64,000 bases of DNA from Verrucomicrobiaceae bacterium (GCA_027491155.1 JAIXWR010000035.1:186001-250000); one strand, 5' to 3'; shown: positions 8,678-19,400, counted from the stretch's first letter. The notes: generated by a model not told the origin, from the letters alone. Numbers and translations: made by a program.

Positions 8678-9856
8678 CTAGCGCCGACCCCTTGCCGCGA
8701 GGATCGCGTCCGCAACCCGCATCCCCACCGGCCGTTTGTCCGGCGGATGGACGTCGGGACTGTCCCATCCGAGGTCCTCGGTCACGATCAACTTCACGCC
8801 GTCCAGACCACGGGCCGCCTCCGCCTGGACGCGCCGGTAGGCCGGCCAATGCCGGCGCAGCGGATCGTTCCCGCCGATGCGAGGGAGCTGGATCAGGAAG
8901 AACGGCAGATCCTTCCGGCGCAGCTCCTGCCGCCAGCCGCTGACCAGATCGGTGATCAGGCGCCGGTTCCACGCGTCGTCGGGGTTTTCCGCATTCGTCT
9001 CGCCCTGGTACCAGATCACGGCTTCGAAAGGAAAGTCCGCCCAGTCGCGGACACCTGACTCGAACAGGAAACCGGGCTTGAACGGGTGATTCGCCCCGGT
9101 GTGCCCGCCGAGGTTCCGCTTCGCCCTCCCCCGCGCCCATGCGCTGACCCGGGGCGAGTCCAGCCAGCGGCCGTCGAGCAGCGGCGCATAGTCCCGCCGC
9201 GAGCCGAGCACCGCCCGCGGCAGCCAGGCCTCCGTGCCGGATCCACCCACCGCGTTCTCGACCAGACCGACCGGCACGCCGTCCTTCGAGTGGACCGCTT
9301 TTCCCGCCCACCACGCGATCGCCGAAATGGCCGCCGCCGATTCCTCCGTGGCCCGTTCCCACTTGCCGGTGAAGTGATCCCGCGGCGTCAACCGCGCGAG
9401 CGTCGCCGCATCGTAAACCCGGCCGTCGGTCGGCGCGCCGGTCAGATTGAACAGGCGGATCGCCGGCTGCGCCCCGGCCGTCCTCGCTTCTTCCTCCCCG
9501 CCCGTCGCGCGGGACAACTGGAAATCCATGTTCGATTGGCCTGACCAGAGATAAACCCGGCCGACCAGGACGTCGTCCAGAACCGTCCGCTTGCCTCCCG
9601 AACTCACCGTGAGCTTCCGCCCCTCCGCCGACGCGGCCAGCGGCGGCAAGCGCAGCTCCCAGCGCCCCGCATCGTCCACCCGGGTCCGCGCGGTCTGCCC
9701 GGAGAATCCGACGCTGACCTCTTCCCCCGGATCACCGGTCCCCCACACCGTCACCGGCCGCTCCATCGGCAGCACCATGTGGTCACCGAAAGGACGGCCC
9801 AGCTCCAGCGCGGAGGCAACGGACGCCCATGCACCCAGCAGCAGAATCCACTTCAC
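8678..9856 (-). CDS. Sialate O-acetylesterase (SGNH, NanS/SIAE-like)
   Basis: A 392-aa exported esterase, starting at GTG before the signal peptide KWILLLGAWASVASA. SGNH/SASA hallmarks are in order: WSGQSNM with the nucleophile S108, GGSGTEAW in the middle, WYQGETNA (block III-type), and DVHPPDKRP with D368 and H370 as the remaining triad members. The length fits the SIAE family. The family removes 9-O-acetyl groups from sialic acids, which otherwise block sialidases, so it fits the adjacent sialidase genes well. The perfect operator copy B lies 46-64 bp upstream of the start, shared with the divergent PEP-CTERM gene at 9983. Acetylxylan or other carbohydrate esterase activity is possible in this superfamily, but the context favours sialate. 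Confidence 0.88.
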   Translation of the reverse strand: MKWILLLGAWASVASALELGRPFGDHMVLPMERPVTVWGTGDPGEEVSVGFSGQTARTRVDDAGRWELRLPPLAASAEGRKLTVSSGGKRTVLDDVLVGRVYLWSGQSNMDFQLSRATGGEEEARTAGAQPAIRLFNLTGAPTDGRVYDAATLARLTPRDHFTGKWERATEESAAAISAIAWWAGKAVHSKDGVPVGLVENAVGGSGTEAWLPRAVLGSRRDYAPLLDGRWLDSPRVSAWARGRAKRNLGGHTGANHPFKPGFLFESGVRDWADFPFEAVIWYQGETNAENPDDAWNRRLITDLVSGWRQELRRKDLPFFLIQLPRIGGNDPLRRHWPAYRRVQAEAARGLDGVKLIVTEDLGWDSPDVHPPDKRPVGMRVADAILAARGRR

Positions 9857-9901
9857 CCGCCGAACCTAAGCAGCCGCAAGCCTGCCGACAACCTTGAGCA
9901 C

Positions 9902-9920
9902 TGGTTGGCTCATCCAACCA
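9902..9920. promoter_or_regulatory. Sialoglycan-locus operator, copy B (perfect dyad)
   Basis: TGGTTGGCTCATCCAACCA is a perfect 7-5-7 inverted repeat in the 126-bp gap between two divergent genes, the esterase (start 9856) and the PEP-CTERM protein (start 9983). Both arms carry the same T-for-C change relative to copies A and C. This compensating change keeps the symmetry, as expected for a site bound by a dimeric repressor. Confidence 0.75.
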
Positions 9921-9982
9921 CCGCGGGAGGGTCGCGCCGCTCCAACGCCGCCTGATTGCATCCCCCGAGATACCGGAATTCC

Positions 9983-10738
9983 ATGAACAAAGCTCTCGCC
10001 ATCCTGATCCTGGCCTCCGCCTCGTCGCCGGCCGCGATCACCTCCCAGCTCGCCTCCAGCGCGTTCCAGTATCTCTACGAAATGGACACCGCGCCGAACA
10101 ACCAGAACCTGGACGGCAACGGCACCGACGACTGGTTCGACAGTGCAGTCCCCACCGTCTCCGGCGGCTTCGCGGCGAATACCGCGGCCGACCAGATCTT
10201 CCGCGGCGATTTCACCGGCAGTCTGTTCCGCAACATCGCCCCCACGGCCACCTCCGACTGGACCCTGGAAATCACCGTCGCCAAAACCGGCGGCTCGCAG
10301 GGCAGCAACGGCTGGTTCGGCATCGCGACCGATCCCGCCGGCGAGACGCTTTCCAGCGCGCTCTACATCAAGGACGACCGCATCAGCCTCGAAGCCGGCG
10401 CCACCGATCTCGACTTCATGGTCGGCACCAGTTTCGGCAGCGGCACCTACCACACCATCCGCATCGCCCACGACTCGATTGCCAACAGCTACTACTACTG
10501 GGTGAACGGCACTCTCCTCAATAGCAACCTCTCCACCGCGATCGCACCGGGGAATCCCAACATCAACGCCTCCGGATCCATCTTCATCGGGGATTACAGC
10601 ACCTCACTCGCCGGGAACTACTCGATCGACTACATCCGCGTCGACAGCACCGGCGCCTTCGCCCCGGTTCCGGAGCCCGCCGCGGCCTTGCTCGGTTCCT
10701 TCGGCCTCATCGGTCTCCTCCTCCGCCGCCGCGTCTGA
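9983..10738 (+). CDS. Small PEP-CTERM protein with LamG-like beta-sandwich
   Basis: A 251-aa secreted protein; ATG 9983 was chosen because MNKALAILILASASSPA is a signal peptide. The mature part reads like a concanavalin A/LamG beta-sandwich, with the stretches WTLEITVAKTGG, NGWFGIATDP and YYYWVNGTLLN, a fold often used for glycan binding. The C-terminus VPEPAAALLGSFGLIGLLLRRR is a PEP-CTERM sorting signal. It is divergent from the sialate esterase, shares operator copy B with it, and lies 69 bp before the 1602-aa esterase-sialidase gene, with which it may be co-transcribed. A surface-displayed glycan-binding or coat protein is my best guess; no enzymatic motif is visible. Confidence 0.82.
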   Translation: MNKALAILILASASSPAAITSQLASSAFQYLYEMDTAPNNQNLDGNGTDDWFDSAVPTVSGGFAANTAADQIFRGDFTGSLFRNIAPTATSDWTLEITVAKTGGSQGSNGWFGIATDPAGETLSSALYIKDDRISLEAGATDLDFMVGTSFGSGTYHTIRIAHDSIANSYYYWVNGTLLNSNLSTAIAPGNPNINASGSIFIGDYSTSLAGNYSIDYIRVDSTGAFAPVPEPAAALLGSFGLIGLLLRRRV

Positions 10739-10807
10739 GCCACGGCCGTCCCCGCCGGATGCCGCAAGCCCGCCCGACCCACGTCGCGGCGGGAACCGTC
10801 CACGCCC

Positions 10808-13800
10808 ATGATCCGACTGCGACACTTCACCGCCGCCGCCTTGGCACTCGCCAGCGCCGCCACCCAGGCCGCCCCGCTCAAGATCGCCCTGATCGGCGAC
10901 TCCATCACCCAGGGCGCGGGCTACAACGTCAACGGCACCGCCTTCGCCCAGAACGGCAACCGCTCCTGGCGCTGGGAGTTTTTCAAGCGCCTGGTCGACT
11001 CCGGCCAGGACTTCGATTTCGTCGGTTCCCTCTCCACCAACTACACCAACAACGAGACGGCCACCGACGACATCACCAATGCCCACTACCCGGCCTGGCG
11101 CGGCGTCCCTTTCGACCGCGACCACGACGGACACTGGGGCTGGCGGGCCTCGCAGATCCTCGGCACCTCCGCCGGCCCCTCGTCCGGAAAGCGCGGCACC
11201 GGCGACCTCGCCGACTGGCTCGCGAACTACACGCCGGACAGCGTGGTCATGATGATCGGCATCAATGACCTCAATGATCCGGGCAAAACCCCCGCCACCC
11301 TTGCCGCCGACGTTTCCGCCCTGGTCGACCTCCTCCAGGCGGACAACCCGTCGGTGCGGATCCGCTTGTGCGAATTGCTCCACGTCGGCCCCGGCCATCC
11401 CAACCGCGTCGCGCTCAACACCGCGGTCGATCTTTACAACGGCACCCACCTGCCGGCCATCGCGGCGGCGAAATCGACCGCCACCTCCGCCGTCAGCGTG
11501 GTGGCCACCGGCAATCCCCTCCCGGCCGGCGGCGACTGGACCGTCCAGCCCGGCGGCTGGGATCCAGCGGCGATGACGTATGACCAGGTCCACCCGAACA
11601 GCCGCGGCGAAGCCCACCTCGCGGCCCGAATCGCGGATGCCTTCGGCCTGGTCTCGCGCTGGACTTCCGTGGAGGTCGGGAACGGCGACTTCGAAGGCGG
11701 CTTCCTCGACGCGGGCACCACCGCTTGCCGCCCGACCGGCTGGACCCTCTTCGGCACCCCCAACCCCGCCGCGGTGCCGAAGCGGCTCACCGATTTCTCC
11801 ATCGTCGCCGAAAGCGCGGCCGACACCGGCGGGACCACCGGATCCAGCTACATCATCGCCGGCCCGGCCGACACGGGCATCTCCCGCACACTGTCCGAGA
11901 CCGTGCAGCCCGGCCGCCGCTACCAGCTCCAGGTCTCCCTTTACAAGGCCTCCTCCGCCGCCACCGCGGGCGACTACTCGGCCGAACTCCGCGCCAACGG
12001 GGCCGTCCTCGGGACCATCCCTCTCGGCGAAGCGCTGCCGATGTTCGTCACGGGCACCGCCACCCAGCTCGGGAAGTCGCTCAAGGAATTCACCGCCTCG
12101 TTCGCATCCGATTCCGTCCCCTCGGCGATCGGCCAACCGCTGGAAGTCCGCCTGATCGCCCGCAACAACGCGCGCTACATCGGCTTCGAGAACGTCCGCC
12201 TTTCCTGGACCCCCGAAACTCCGCCCGCGGAGGAAGACACGCTCAAGATCTTCGTGATGACCGGCCAGTCGAACTCGCTCGGCACCCTCGGCACCACCGA
12301 CACCTCGATGCGCCACGGCGCGGTCGGCACGCATCCCGCCGAACAAGCGGGAGGCGTCCCGTTCTACTGGGATCATCGTAGCGACGGCACCGCGGCCGGC
12401 GACCTGGCACTCGGCGCTTCCGGCGGCTGGACCGTCGCCGGCGCGCAGACCGGAGGCGTCTATGCCGGCAACGACGATCACTGGGGGCCCGAGATCGGCT
12501 TCGCGCGGATGCTCTGGGACGCCGGCCACCGCGACTTCGCCATCGTCAAGGCGTCCCGTGGCGGCGGCGGGAACGGCTTCTGGCAGAAAGGCTCCGCCGA
12601 CGACCACATGTACGATCACCTGGTCGCCACCGTGCAAGCCGCCACCACCACCTTGCCGCCGGGCTTCACGTCCTACCGCCTCGCCGGCCTGCTCTACGTG
12701 CAGGGCGAAAGCAACAACTCGACCGAAGCCGCGGAAGCCGGCAGCCGCTTCAGCGAACTGCTCGCCAACCTCAAGGCCGATCTGCCCGCCGCCACCGCCA
12801 TGACCGGCGTCTTCGGCGAAATCGCCGGCACCGGATCCACCCGCGACACCACCCGCGGCAACCAGCTCGCCCTTGCCAACTCCCGCAGCGACATCGGCTA
12901 CGCGGAATCCACCGGCCTCGCCGTCCACAACCAGGACGGCATGTCGATCCACTACGATGCCGAAAGCCAGATCCTCCTCGGCGAACGCATGGCCGCCGAA
13001 GCGCTCGCCCTCGGCACCCTGCCACCGCCGCTCCCTGCGTGGTCTTCTCTCCACGCCTGGCTCGCCTCCGACCACGGGCTTTCGTTCGACAGCGCGGGTG
13101 CGGTCACCCGCTGGGCCACCCTCCACAACGGCAACGCCGTCCGCGATCTCGCCCGCCGCGTCGCCGGCCAGGTCTTCCCCCGCACCGTCACCGACGGCTC
13201 CGGCCGGCCGCGGCGCGTGCTCCAGTTCGACGGCCGTTCGGATCTCTGGGCCAATGCCTCCACCGAGTTCGGCGCCCTCTCCGGCCCGCGCAGCATCGCC
13301 CTGCTCTGCCGCATCAACGGCAACAGCGACGGCTTCCTCTTCGACGGCACCACCGGCACCGGCAAAACCCGCGCCCAGATCCGCTCCGGCCGCTGGCAAG
13401 CCGGCGTGACCCCGTCCACCGGTGCCTGGAACGCCACGGAACCGGAAACCGCCGACCGCCAGAGCGCCGCCTGGCAGCGCCACGTCTTCACCTACCAGCC
13501 CGGCGGCAGCGGCGGCACCACCGTCCAGCATTGGATCGACGGCATCCTCGTGGAAACCGCCGCGGATGCCGACGCCTCCAACCTGGGCGGCCTGATCCTC
13601 GGCTCGAACGGCGGTTCTCCCTTCGGCCGGATCGCCACCGACATCGCCGAAGTCGCGGTCTACAACAGCCTGCTCACCCCGACCGACATCGCCGCACTCG
13701 ACGCGGCGTGGACCCAACGCTGGGGTGCCATCGCCGGACCGCCCTTTTCGTCGTCCACCCGCCAGACCCCGCGCGAGATCCCGCGCTTCGGACGCCACAC

Positions 13801-15616
13801 CTTGCTGGAACTGGTCATCGACCACGACGGCGGCAGTCCTTCCACCCTCACGGAAGTCCGCCTCCTGCTCGCCCCCGGCACCCGCGATGCCGTCGGCCGC
13901 CTCGTCGTTTCCACCGCAAACGGCTCGCCGCTCGCCAGCCTGGATGCACCCGCCGCCGACCTGCTGGCCCTTTCCGTTTCCGCCCCGCTGCTCGAAGGCG
14001 AGAACCGCTTCCTCGTGCAAATCGAACCGCGCCGCCACGCCCCGCTCGGCACCGCGCTCGATGCCGCCGTGACCGGCTTCACCCTGACCGGCGACCACGC
14101 CGGGGACCACCTGCCCGACCCCGCCGATCCATCCGGCCAACTCACGCTCGGCCTCGTCCCGCTCTTCACCGACGTGGCGCAAAGCGGTGACCTCGGCATC
14201 AACACCTTCCGCATCCCGGGCATCACCATCGACCGCCAGGGCGTGCTGCACGCCGTTTACGACCATCGCTACGCCGGCGGTTCGGACCTTCCGGCGAACG
14301 TCGATGTCGGCTACAGCCGCAGCACCGACGGCGGCGCGACGTGGACGACCTCCCGGGTCATCATGGACTACGACGCCGCGGTCCCCGGCTCCTCCGGAAA
14401 CGGCGTCGGCGATCCTTGCATCCTTCACGATCCGGTCACGGACACGCTCTGGGTCGCCGCCCTCTGGTCCTTTGGAAATAACGGCTACAACGGCTCCGGA
14501 CCCGGCACCGATCCCGCCGACACTGGCCAGTACGTCCTCGCGAAAAGCACCGACGCCGGGCTCACCTGGTCCGCCCCGATCAATGTCACCGCCGCCGTGA
14601 AGGACGACCCGAACTGGAACCTCATCTTCCAGGGCCCGGGCCACGGCATCGCGCTGCGGAACGGCACGCTCGTCTTCCCCTCGCAATATCGCGACGCCAC
14701 CGGCATCGTGCGAGTCTGCTCGGTCTTCAGCACCGACCACGGCATCACCTGGGACTTCGGCTCCGGCGTCCCGACCTCCTCGCCGCAGACCAACGAGAAC
14801 ACGGTGTGCGAACTCGACGACGGCCGGCTTCTCTTTTCCATGCGCACACCCAGCGGATCGAACGGCCAGCGCGCCTGGATCCGCTACACGCCCGGCCGCC
14901 CCGTGCCGATGCGCAACGGCACCTGGGACAGCCTCTTCCGCCTTCCCTCCGTCCCCGATCCCGTGTGCCAGGGCAGCGTGATCCAATGGACCAGCACCCA
15001 CCGCGGCGACCCCCGCGAGTTCATCGTCTTCGGCAATCCGGCGAGTTCCTCGTCGCGCGTCAATTTCACCCTCCGCGTCTCGCCCGACGGCGGCAACACC
15101 TGGCCCGTTTCCCGCCTGCTCTATGCCGGCCCTTCCGCCTATTCCTCGATCTGCATCCTCCCCGACCGCTCGATCGGCGTGCTCTTCGAAAAGGACAACT
15201 ACACCAAGGTCACCTTCGCCCGCGTCGAGGAAGCCTGGCTGATGAATCCCGCCGCGGATGCCGACGGCGACGCCATGCCCGATGCCTGGGAAACCTTGCA
15301 CGGGTTGAATGCCTCGTTGAACGATTCCGCCCTCGATCCCGACGTCGACGGCGTTTCTAACAAGGATGAGCACGCCGCCGGCACCGACCCGCTCAACCCC
15401 GACTCCGCGCTCGGCGTCACGTCGCTAGAGAATGGGCAACTCACCTGGCGCAGCATCCCCGGCCGCAGCTACAGGGTGGAGCAAAGCGGCGAGCTTTCGA
15501 CGTGGCAACCCGTCCCCGGGGTGGATGCCGTCCTCGCCACCGGTGCCATCTGCACCGCGGATGTTCCCGTGACCCCCGGCATCCGGCGCTTCTTCCGCGT
15601 GCGGGCCCTGCCTTGA
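10808..15616 (+). CDS. Giant secreted double SGNH esterase - LamG - sialidase fusion
   Basis: A 1602-aa protein with signal peptide MIRLRHFTAAALALASA. Domains in order: a GDSL/SGNH esterase with IGDSITQG (S32), GINDLND and DQVHP (about residues 20-280); a carbohydrate-binding-like beta domain (about 290-470); a second SGNH domain of the sialate O-acetylesterase type with MTGQSNSLG (S488), VQGESNNS and DGMSIHYD (about 480-735); a LamG/concanavalin-type domain (about 740-970); a BNR N-terminal-type region; a GH33 sialidase with FRIPG (R1135) and Asp boxes STDGGATW, STDAGLTW, STDHGITW and SPDGGNTW (about 1120-1475); a TSP3-like calcium stretch DADGDAMPDAWE; and a C-terminal beta domain. Both esterase nucleophiles are intact. 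De-O-acetylation and desialylation on one chain is the natural reading. The first esterase's substrate is unknown. Confidence 0.88.
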   Translation: MIRLRHFTAAALALASAATQAAPLKIALIGDSITQGAGYNVNGTAFAQNGNRSWRWEFFKRLVDSGQDFDFVGSLSTNYTNNETATDDITNAHYPAWRGVPFDRDHDGHWGWRASQILGTSAGPSSGKRGTGDLADWLANYTPDSVVMMIGINDLNDPGKTPATLAADVSALVDLLQADNPSVRIRLCELLHVGPGHPNRVALNTAVDLYNGTHLPAIAAAKSTATSAVSVVATGNPLPAGGDWTVQPGGWDPAAMTYDQVHPNSRGEAHLAARIADAFGLVSRWTSVEVGNGDFEGGFLDAGTTACRPTGWTLFGTPNPAAVPKRLTDFSIVAESAADTGGTTGSSYIIAGPADTGISRTLSETVQPGRRYQLQVSLYKASSAATAGDYSAELRANGAVLGTIPLGEALPMFVTGTATQLGKSLKEFTASFASDSVPSAIGQPLEVRLIARNNARYIGFENVRLSWTPETPPAEEDTLKIFVMTGQSNSLGTLGTTDTSMRHGAVGTHPAEQAGGVPFYWDHRSDGTAAGDLALGASGGWTVAGAQTGGVYAGNDDHWGPEIGFARMLWDAGHRDFAIVKASRGGGGNGFWQKGSADDHMYDHLVATVQAATTTLPPGFTSYRLAGLLYVQGESNNSTEAAEAGSRFSELLANLKADLPAATAMTGVFGEIAGTGSTRDTTRGNQLALANSRSDIGYAESTGLAVHNQDGMSIHYDAESQILLGERMAAEALALGTLPPPLPAWSSLHAWLASDHGLSFDSAGAVTRWATLHNGNAVRDLARRVAGQVFPRTVTDGSGRPRRVLQFDGRSDLWANASTEFGALSGPRSIALLCRINGNSDGFLFDGTTGTGKTRAQIRSGRWQAGVTPSTGAWNATEPETADRQSAAWQRHVFTYQPGGSGGTTVQHWIDGILVETAADADASNLGGLILGSNGGSPFGRIATDIAEVAVYNSLLTPTDIAALDAAWTQRWGAIAGPPFSSSTRQTPREIPRFGRHTLLELVIDHDGGSPSTLTEVRLLLAPGTRDAVGRLVVSTANGSPLASLDAPAADLLALSVSAPLLEGENRFLVQIEPRRHAPLGTALDAAVTGFTLTGDHAGDHLPDPADPSGQLTLGLVPLFTDVAQSGDLGINTFRIPGITIDRQGVLHAVYDHRYAGGSDLPANVDVGYSRSTDGGATWTTSRVIMDYDAAVPGSSGNGVGDPCILHDPVTDTLWVAALWSFGNNGYNGSGPGTDPADTGQYVLAKSTDAGLTWSAPINVTAAVKDDPNWNLIFQGPGHGIALRNGTLVFPSQYRDATGIVRVCSVFSTDHGITWDFGSGVPTSSPQTNENTVCELDDGRLLFSMRTPSGSNGQRAWIRYTPGRPVPMRNGTWDSLFRLPSVPDPVCQGSVIQWTSTHRGDPREFIVFGNPASSSSRVNFTLRVSPDGGNTWPVSRLLYAGPSAYSSICILPDRSIGVLFEKDNYTKVTFARVEEAWLMNPAADADGDAMPDAWETLHGLNASLNDSALDPDVDGVSNKDEHAAGTDPLNPDSALGVTSLENGQLTWRSIPGRSYRVEQSGELSTWQPVPGVDAVLATGAICTADVPVTPGIRRFFRVRALP

Positions 15617-15618
15617 AC

Positions 15619-15640
15619 GGAGCGCTGGCTTTAGCCGGCC
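15619..15640. repeat. REP-like palindromic element, copy 1
   Basis: The sequence contains GCGCTGGCTTTAGCCGGCC, an imperfect hairpin (GGCT-TT-AGCC core). It starts 2 bp after the stop of the esterase-sialidase gene. A near-identical copy lies in inverted orientation at 27927-27948, with variants at 27882 and 47833. It may act as a transcript end or be a mobile REP-type repeat. Confidence 0.6.
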
Positions 15641-15692
15641 GAACGGTTATGGCGTGCATCAACACCCTGCTGTCTCAAGCCGCACTACCCCC

Positions 15693-16331
15693 ATGCACCC
15701 CGACCACCTCGCCGCCGCCCGCGTCCTCTGGGATTATCACCGCTTGAACCACGCGTTGGCTCCCGCCGACGCCATCCTCGTCTTCGGCAGCAACGACCTG
15801 CGCGTCGCGGAGCACGCCGCCTCGCTCTTCCATCGCGGCCTGGCCCCGTGGATCCTCTTCTCCGGCGCACGCGGCCGCATGACGCAGGACTGGCCGGAAA
15901 CCGAAGCCGAGGCCATGGCCCGCGTCGCCCGCGACCTCGGCGTGGCGGACGATGCCATCCTCGTCGAAAACCGCGCGACGAACACCGGCGAGAACATCCG
16001 CTTCTCCCGCGAGTTGCTCGCCGCACGGTCGATCCCGCTGGCTACGGCGATCGTCGTACAAAAGCCCTACATGGAACGGCGCAGCATCGCCGCGCTCGAG
16101 GTCCAGTGGCCGGAGGTCGTCTTCCGCGCGAGTTCGCCCCCGCTGGACTTCGACCGCTACTGCGGCGGAGCGCTGACGCCGGAACTCGTCACCGAAGCCA
16201 TGGCCGGCGATTTCCAGCGCATCCTCGACTACCCCGCGCTCGGCTTCGCCTCGCCCCAGGACACTCCGCCGGAAGCCATCGATGCCTACCGCGCGCTGGT
16301 GGCGGCGGGGTTCGACGGACAACTGGCCTGA
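15693..16331 (+). CDS. YdcF/SanA-type DUF218 protein
   Basis: A 212-aa soluble protein. ATG 15693 gives the normal N-terminus (MHPDHLAAARVLWDYHRL); an upstream ATG at 15654 overlaps the repeat-rich leader. DUF218 hallmarks are visible: DAILVFGSNDLRVAEHAA (first strand and loop), ILFSGARG, ETEAEAMARVARDLGV, VENRATNTGENIRFSREL and VQKPYMERRS. Family members of this Rossmann-like fold include SanA/YdcF; some bind S-adenosylmethionine and some affect envelope permeability. It lacks a signal peptide or membrane helix. It stands between the operator-controlled genes on the same strand as both giant genes. It has no obvious sialic acid role and its reaction is unknown. Confidence 0.85.
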   Translation: MHPDHLAAARVLWDYHRLNHALAPADAILVFGSNDLRVAEHAASLFHRGLAPWILFSGARGRMTQDWPETEAEAMARVARDLGVADDAILVENRATNTGENIRFSRELLAARSIPLATAIVVQKPYMERRSIAALEVQWPEVVFRASSPPLDFDRYCGGALTPELVTEAMAGDFQRILDYPALGFASPQDTPPEAIDAYRALVAAGFDGQLA

Positions 16332-16339
16332 GCCGGAAC

Positions 16340-16358
16340 TGGTCGGTCATCCCGACCA
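16340..16358. promoter_or_regulatory. Sialoglycan-locus operator, copy C (perfect dyad)
   Basis: TGGTCGGTCATCCCGACCA is a perfect 7-5-7 inverted repeat, 68 bp upstream of the ATG of the second beta-helix protein (16426) and 9 bp after the stop of the DUF218 gene. It is the consensus form of the four operators in this locus. Confidence 0.75.
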
Positions 16359-16425
16359 CTTGCCCGTCGTTGTTTTTCATGGCAGCGGCGACGAGCGTGC
16401 GTCCGTCGAACCATCAACAGCCACC

Positions 16426-19400
16426 ATGGAAAAAAGATCCTACGCCCTTCTCTTCGCCACCCTCGCCGTCGGCGCTTCACACGGCCAGGACTTCCGCAGC
16501 GCCACCGCCGACAACCTCAACACCGTCGGTGCCTGGGTGGACGGCAGCATCCCGACGGCCGCCGACATCGCGACCTGGAATGCCACGAGCACCCTCGCCA
16601 ACACCATCGGGGCCGCCCAGACCTACGGCGGACTCAACCTCTCGGCCGCCTCGGGAGCCGTGAGCATCACCGGAGCCTTCAACCTCGGCCTCGACAACAC
16701 CACCGACGCCAATACCGTCCTCGACGTCGGAGCCAACGACTTCACCTTTGGCACCGCCGGAGCCGGCGGCCAGCTCAACATCGTCGGTGCCCTATCCACC
16801 GTCGCCCCCGGCAACGGCAACACCGGCACCGGAGCCACCTTCGCGGGCTCGAGCGTCGTGACCATTTCGAGCACCGGCAGCAAGAACTGGTCGACCAGCG
16901 GCGGCGCGACCAGCGGGGCCAACGGCGTGACCAACGTGACCTTCACGGGCACCCTTGCCCTTCGCGGCGTCACCCTCGGCGGCACCGGCGTCAACCAGAT
17001 CGAGAACCTGGCCAATAACTTCCTCGCCTTCGGCGGCGGCGGCGGCACCACCGGCGTCCCGGGATCGTTGACCCAGACCGGGGCCTTCCATCTCGACACC
17101 GGCGACTCGGTGTCCCGCGGCGACTTCATCATCACCCACGCTTTCAACGACAAGACCCTCGAACTCGCCAGCCTCGCCGGCACCGGCAACATCCGCTCCG
17201 ACTGGGGTGTCGGCGCGACCGTCAGCAACCGCGGCATCCGCGTCAACCAGAGCAGCGACACCGTCTTCTCCGGCGGCATCTACGTCCACAACGGCAGCGG
17301 CCAGCGCCGCAACGTGACCATCACCAAGGACGGCAGCGGCAAGCTGACCTTCATCGGCCGCCTCGGCAGCTCGCAAGGAACCGCCGGCAACCCGGGATCG
17401 CTCAACTTCGCCATCAACGGCGGCGTCTGGCAAATGGGCGACGGCACTGAAAACCCGTCCGCACCGCTCAACGGCGCGAACTGGGACACCGCTTCCACGT
17501 TCTCCATCGGCAGCGGCGGCACGCTCCGCTTCATGGCCAACGCCACGGAATACACCTGGGACCGCGCGCTCTCCGGCGCCGGTGCGATCGAGATCACCCA
17601 CGACGGCACCGCGGGCGAGGGCAACGTCGCGCTCACCGGCAACAACATCAATTTCACCGGCACCACCACCGTGACCGCCGGCCGGCTGCGCGTCGGCGGC
17701 AACCTCGGCGCCAGCCCGGTCGCCGTCTCCAGCGGGGCCGCCATCGCAGCGGGAGGCGCGGCCACTCCCGGCGCCGGCTTCGTGAAATCGCTCGCCCTCG
17801 CCTCCGGCAGCAGCTCGGTCTTCCGCGCGGGCACCACCTTCGACCAGTTGGTGGTTGTCGATGCGGACGCCCTGACCTCCGCCGGACCGCACACCGTCAC
17901 CGCGGTCTCCACCGGCGGACTGAACCCCGGCGACAAGGTGGCGATCATCGACTACGCCGGCACCTTCGGCGGCTTCGGCAACCTGTCGCTCGCTCCCGGC
18001 AGCCGCTTCAGCCTCGTCCACAACGTCGCCGAAACCAACATCGAGCTCGAATACACCGGCGGCCTGATCAAGTGGACCGGCGGCAACGGCACCTGGGACC
18101 TCAACACCACGGCGAACTGGGATCTCGGCGGCAGCGCGACCAACTTCCTCGCCGGCGACTCCGTGCTCTTTGACGACACCGCCGGCACCGGGTCCGTCAC
18201 CCTGGCCGGCACCCTCAGCCCTTCCGGCATCACCATCAACAACAACACCCTCGCCTACACCCTCGGCGGGGGCCAGATCTCCGGCAGCGGCGAGCTCGAC
18301 AAGCAGGGACCAGGCACCGCGACGGTGACCTCCGCCACCAGCTACACCGGCCCGACCTTCGTCGACGGCGGGACGCTCACCTTCGGCGACGGCGCGACCG
18401 CCGGGGAGATCGGCAGCGGCCCCGCCACGGTCGCGGCCGGCGCCACGCTCCGCCTGAGCCGCAGCGACCTGCTCGACTACAAGACCAACCCGCGACTCCG
18501 CAACGTCTCCGGGGCCGGCGACATCGTGATCGACGGCGGCGGCACGCTCTTCAACTACACCGGCACCGGCGTCGGCTTCGCCGAGGCGAACTCGTGGGCC
18601 GGATTCTCCGGCAGCCTGATCGTGAAGAACGGCTCCGAGTTCCAGACCATCCGCAACGGGGCCACCGCGATGGGTACGGGATCTGTCGTACTTGGCGACG
18701 CCACGACAAGCGGCAAGCTCTCGCAGATCGAGGGCAACTGGACCTGGACCAACAACATTTCGCTCGTCGGCCCCGACAACCGCATCATCAACCGTTCGCT
18801 GCTCGGCCCCCGCCTCCTCAAGCTGCAAGGTGTGATCTCGGGTTCCGGTGGCCTTACCTTCGAGGATGCCCCGGCCACCATGACCAACAACCAGACCGGT
18901 TTCATCCTCACCGGGGAAAACACCCTAACCGGCACCCTCACCATCCCCGCCGGCGTGCCGGTGCGGGTCGGCGGGGTCCCCGGCAATACCGACGCGGTCC
19001 AGAACGGTGCCGGTGCCTCCGGCAGCCTCGGCGGCGCGACCGTGGTCAACGAGGGCACACTCACCTTCTCCCGCACCAATCAACACACCGTCGCCAATTC
19101 CATCTCCGGCGCCGGCCAGGCCTTCATCGGCCTGACCACCGGCACTACCGCACAGGTGGTGACCTTCACCGGCACCAAGTCCTACAGCGGCCCCACCACC
19201 GTCCGCAGCGGCACCCTGGTTCTCAACACCAGCCTGCCCTCCTCGCCCGTCACCGTGAACAGCGCCGGCACGATCGCCGGCACCGGAACCCTCGGCAGCG
19301 CCTCTTCGGTCTCCGGCACGCTCTCGCCCGGCGAAGCCGTCGGCACCTTCACCTCCACCGCCGATGTCGCCCTGGAGAACGGGTCGAAGATCGCCTGGCA

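Noticed and set aside
4994-9362. Long frames on both strands (4994-9058 +, 5388-9362 -) across the beta-helix gene
   Set aside because: Arg/Pro/Gln-rich composition and no motifs; they cross the boundaries of three real genes with signal peptides and sorting signals.
10604-15373. An uninterrupted 1589-codon frame antisense to the esterase-sialidase gene
   Set aside because: It is Gly/Arg/Val/Asp-rich with no domain sense. Such shadow frames are expected opposite high-G+C genes; the sense frame has clear catalytic motifs.
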